Part shown: piece by piece, positions 63,167 to 64,000 of the stretch
How positions within the stretch are numbered: position 1 is the first letter of the stretch
Layout: the number at the start of each line of letters is the position of its first letter
Source: Mycolicibacter senuensis
GTDB lineage: Bacteria; Actinomycetota; Actinomycetes; Mycobacteriales; Mycobacteriaceae
Assembly (NCBI RefSeq): GCF_002101885.1
Contig: NZ_LQPS01000031.1
Span: 1-64,000, forward strand
Length of the DNA: 64,000 bases
Direction of reading: 5' to 3'
Notes under the pieces: model-generated
Seen by the model: the letters and a program-made list of their open reading frames with translations, nothing else
What the model was told of the DNA's origin: nothing
Database searches by the model: none
Position numbers and translations under genes: made by a program

Positions 63167-64000
63167 CCGACGCGATCACCGTGCGCGGAGCCAACAAACG
63201 ATACGGCGACTTCGTCGCACTCGACAACGTCGACTTCGCGGTACCGTCCGGATCGCTCACCGCGCTGCTGGGGCCGAGCGGTTCGGGCAAGTCCACCCTG
63301 TTGCGGGCGATCGCCGGCCTGGATCACCCGGACAGCGGAACCGTGACCATCAACGGTGTCGACGTCACCGGTGTCCCGCCGCAGCGGCGCGGCATCGGGT
63401 TCGTGTTCCAGCACTATGCGGCGTTCAAGCACATGACGGTGCGCGACAACGTGGCGTTCGGGCTCAAGATCCGCAAACGGCCCAAGTCCGAGGTGAAGGA
63501 GAAGGTGGACAACCTGCTGGGCGTGGTCGGGCTCAGCGGGTTTCAGGCCCGCTATCCCAGTCAGCTCTCCGGTGGGCAGCGGCAGCGGATGGCGTTGGCG
63601 CGGGCACTGGCGGTGGATCCGCAGGTGCTGCTGCTCGACGAGCCGTTCGGGGCGTTGGACGCCAAGGTCCGGGAGGATCTCCGGGCCTGGCTGCGCCGGC
63701 TGCACGAGGAGGTGCACGTCACCACGGTGCTCGTCACCCACGACCAGGCCGAAGCGCTGGACGTCGCCGACCGTATCGCAGTGCTCAACCAGGGCCGTAT
63801 CGAGCAGCTCGGCACCCCGACCGAGGTCTATGACGCTCCGGCGAACGCATTCGTGATGTCGTTTTTGGGGGCGGTGTCCTCGCTCAACGGCGCCCTGGTG
63901 CGCCCGCACGACATCCGGGTCGGCCGCACCCCGGAGATGGCGGTGGCCGCCGTCGGAGACACCGGTCGCGACGAGGCGTCGGCGGTGCTGCGCGCGGTGG
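63163..64000 (+). CDS. cysA: Sulfate ABC transporter ATPase CysA, partial at window end
   Basis: The ATPase carries Walker [10 protein letters not shown], the Q-loop [11 protein letters not shown], signature [15 protein letters not shown], Walker [12 protein letters not shown] and the switch His in [11 protein letters not shown]. About 279 residues are visible; the reading frame runs past base 64000 with the C-terminal regulatory domain starting (RPHDIRVGR). ATG 63163 overlaps the cysW stop. CysA powers sulfate import. Confidence 0.96.
   Translation, partial: MTDAITVRGANKRYGDFVALDNVDFAVPSGSLTALLGPSGSGKSTLLRAIAGLDHPDSGTVTINGVDVTGVPPQRRGIGFVFQHYAAFKHMTVRDNVAFGLKIRKRPKSEVKEKVDNLLGVVGLSGFQARYPSQLSGGQRQRMALARALAVDPQVLLLDEPFGALDAKVREDLRAWLRRLHEEVHVTTVLVTHDQAEALDVADRIAVLNQGRIEQLGTPTEVYDAPANAFVMSFLGAVSSLNGALVRPHDIRVGRTPEMAVAAVGDTGRDEASAVLRAV

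Noticed and set aside
1..64000. tRNA genes, rRNA genes, CRISPR arrays, insertion sequences
   Set aside because: No cloverleaf, rRNA segment, spacer-repeat array or transposase frame with terminal inverted repeats was recognised. The PGRS and the 51-bp repeats do not have CRISPR spacing.

Overview
The window is a high-GC actinobacterial chromosome segment with an almost unbroken mycobacterial gene order. Read left to right it follows, in reverse orientation, the block that in Mycobacterium tuberculosis runs from about Rv2446c down to Rv2397c: ndk, rne, rplU-rpmA, obg-proB, nadE, rbsK, the cyclase-like receptor plus MscS channel, proA, MoxR/VWA, nadD-rsfS-gpgP-octT-degV, eis, comEA-comEC-holA, rpsT, lepA, trehalase and the sulfate importer. 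PGRS repeats, an MmpS/MmpL pair, Eis, OctT/GpgP and a 13E12-type HNH protein all place it in Mycobacterium sensu lato. Several M. tuberculosis genes are absent and other genes are inserted, so this is a non-tuberculous species. I cannot name it from sequence alone.

Layout. 1-8.4 kb: housekeeping genes (ndk, RNase E, L21/L27, Obg, ProB) followed by a free-standing PE-PPE-type hydrolase. 8.4-13.2 kb: accessory block with a TetR regulator and a divergent cytochrome P450 sharing a palindromic operator, an MFS carrier, a sirtuin and an isochorismatase-fold hydrolase. 13.2-24.3 kb: NadE, a methyltransferase, ribokinase, a degenerate class III cyclase receptor overlapping a cyclic-nucleotide-domain MscS channel, ProA, and a MoxR ATPase with its VWA partner. 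24.5-35.1 kb: accessory block with a very large signal-peptide PGRS protein that has no PE domain, an HNH/DUF222 protein, a LAL-type LuxR regulator and a methyltransferase. 35.2-38.5 kb: tightly overlapping nadD-rsfS-gpgP-octT-degV. 38.5-47.3 kb: MmpL/MmpS, lipoprotein, DapB-like dehydrogenase, Eis and two acyl-CoA dehydrogenases. 47.4-53.3 kb: lipoprotein, comEA-comEC-holA, rpsT, RNase Z-like hydrolase and a CBS protein. 53.4-64 kb: MazF-fold protein, small secreted protein, lepA, lipoprotein, GH15 trehalase, two tiny membrane proteins, and the subI-cysT-cysW-cysA sulfate importer, which is cut by the window end.

The points most worth a second look are these. (1) A leaderless 30-codon ORF ending in tandem Cys codons lies upstream of subI, followed by a stem that can hide the subI ribosome binding site; this looks like a cysteine attenuator. 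(2) In the cyclase/MscS operon both the catalytic site and the cyclic-nucleotide pocket have lost canonical residues. (3) lepA has no ATG, GTG or TTG in its conserved N-terminus and appears to start at ATC. (4) The PGRS protein is exported by a classical signal peptide instead of a PE domain. (5) A 25-residue membrane microprotein lies next to the sulfate operon. Many start-proximal -10 boxes suggest leaderless transcripts, as is common in mycobacteria.
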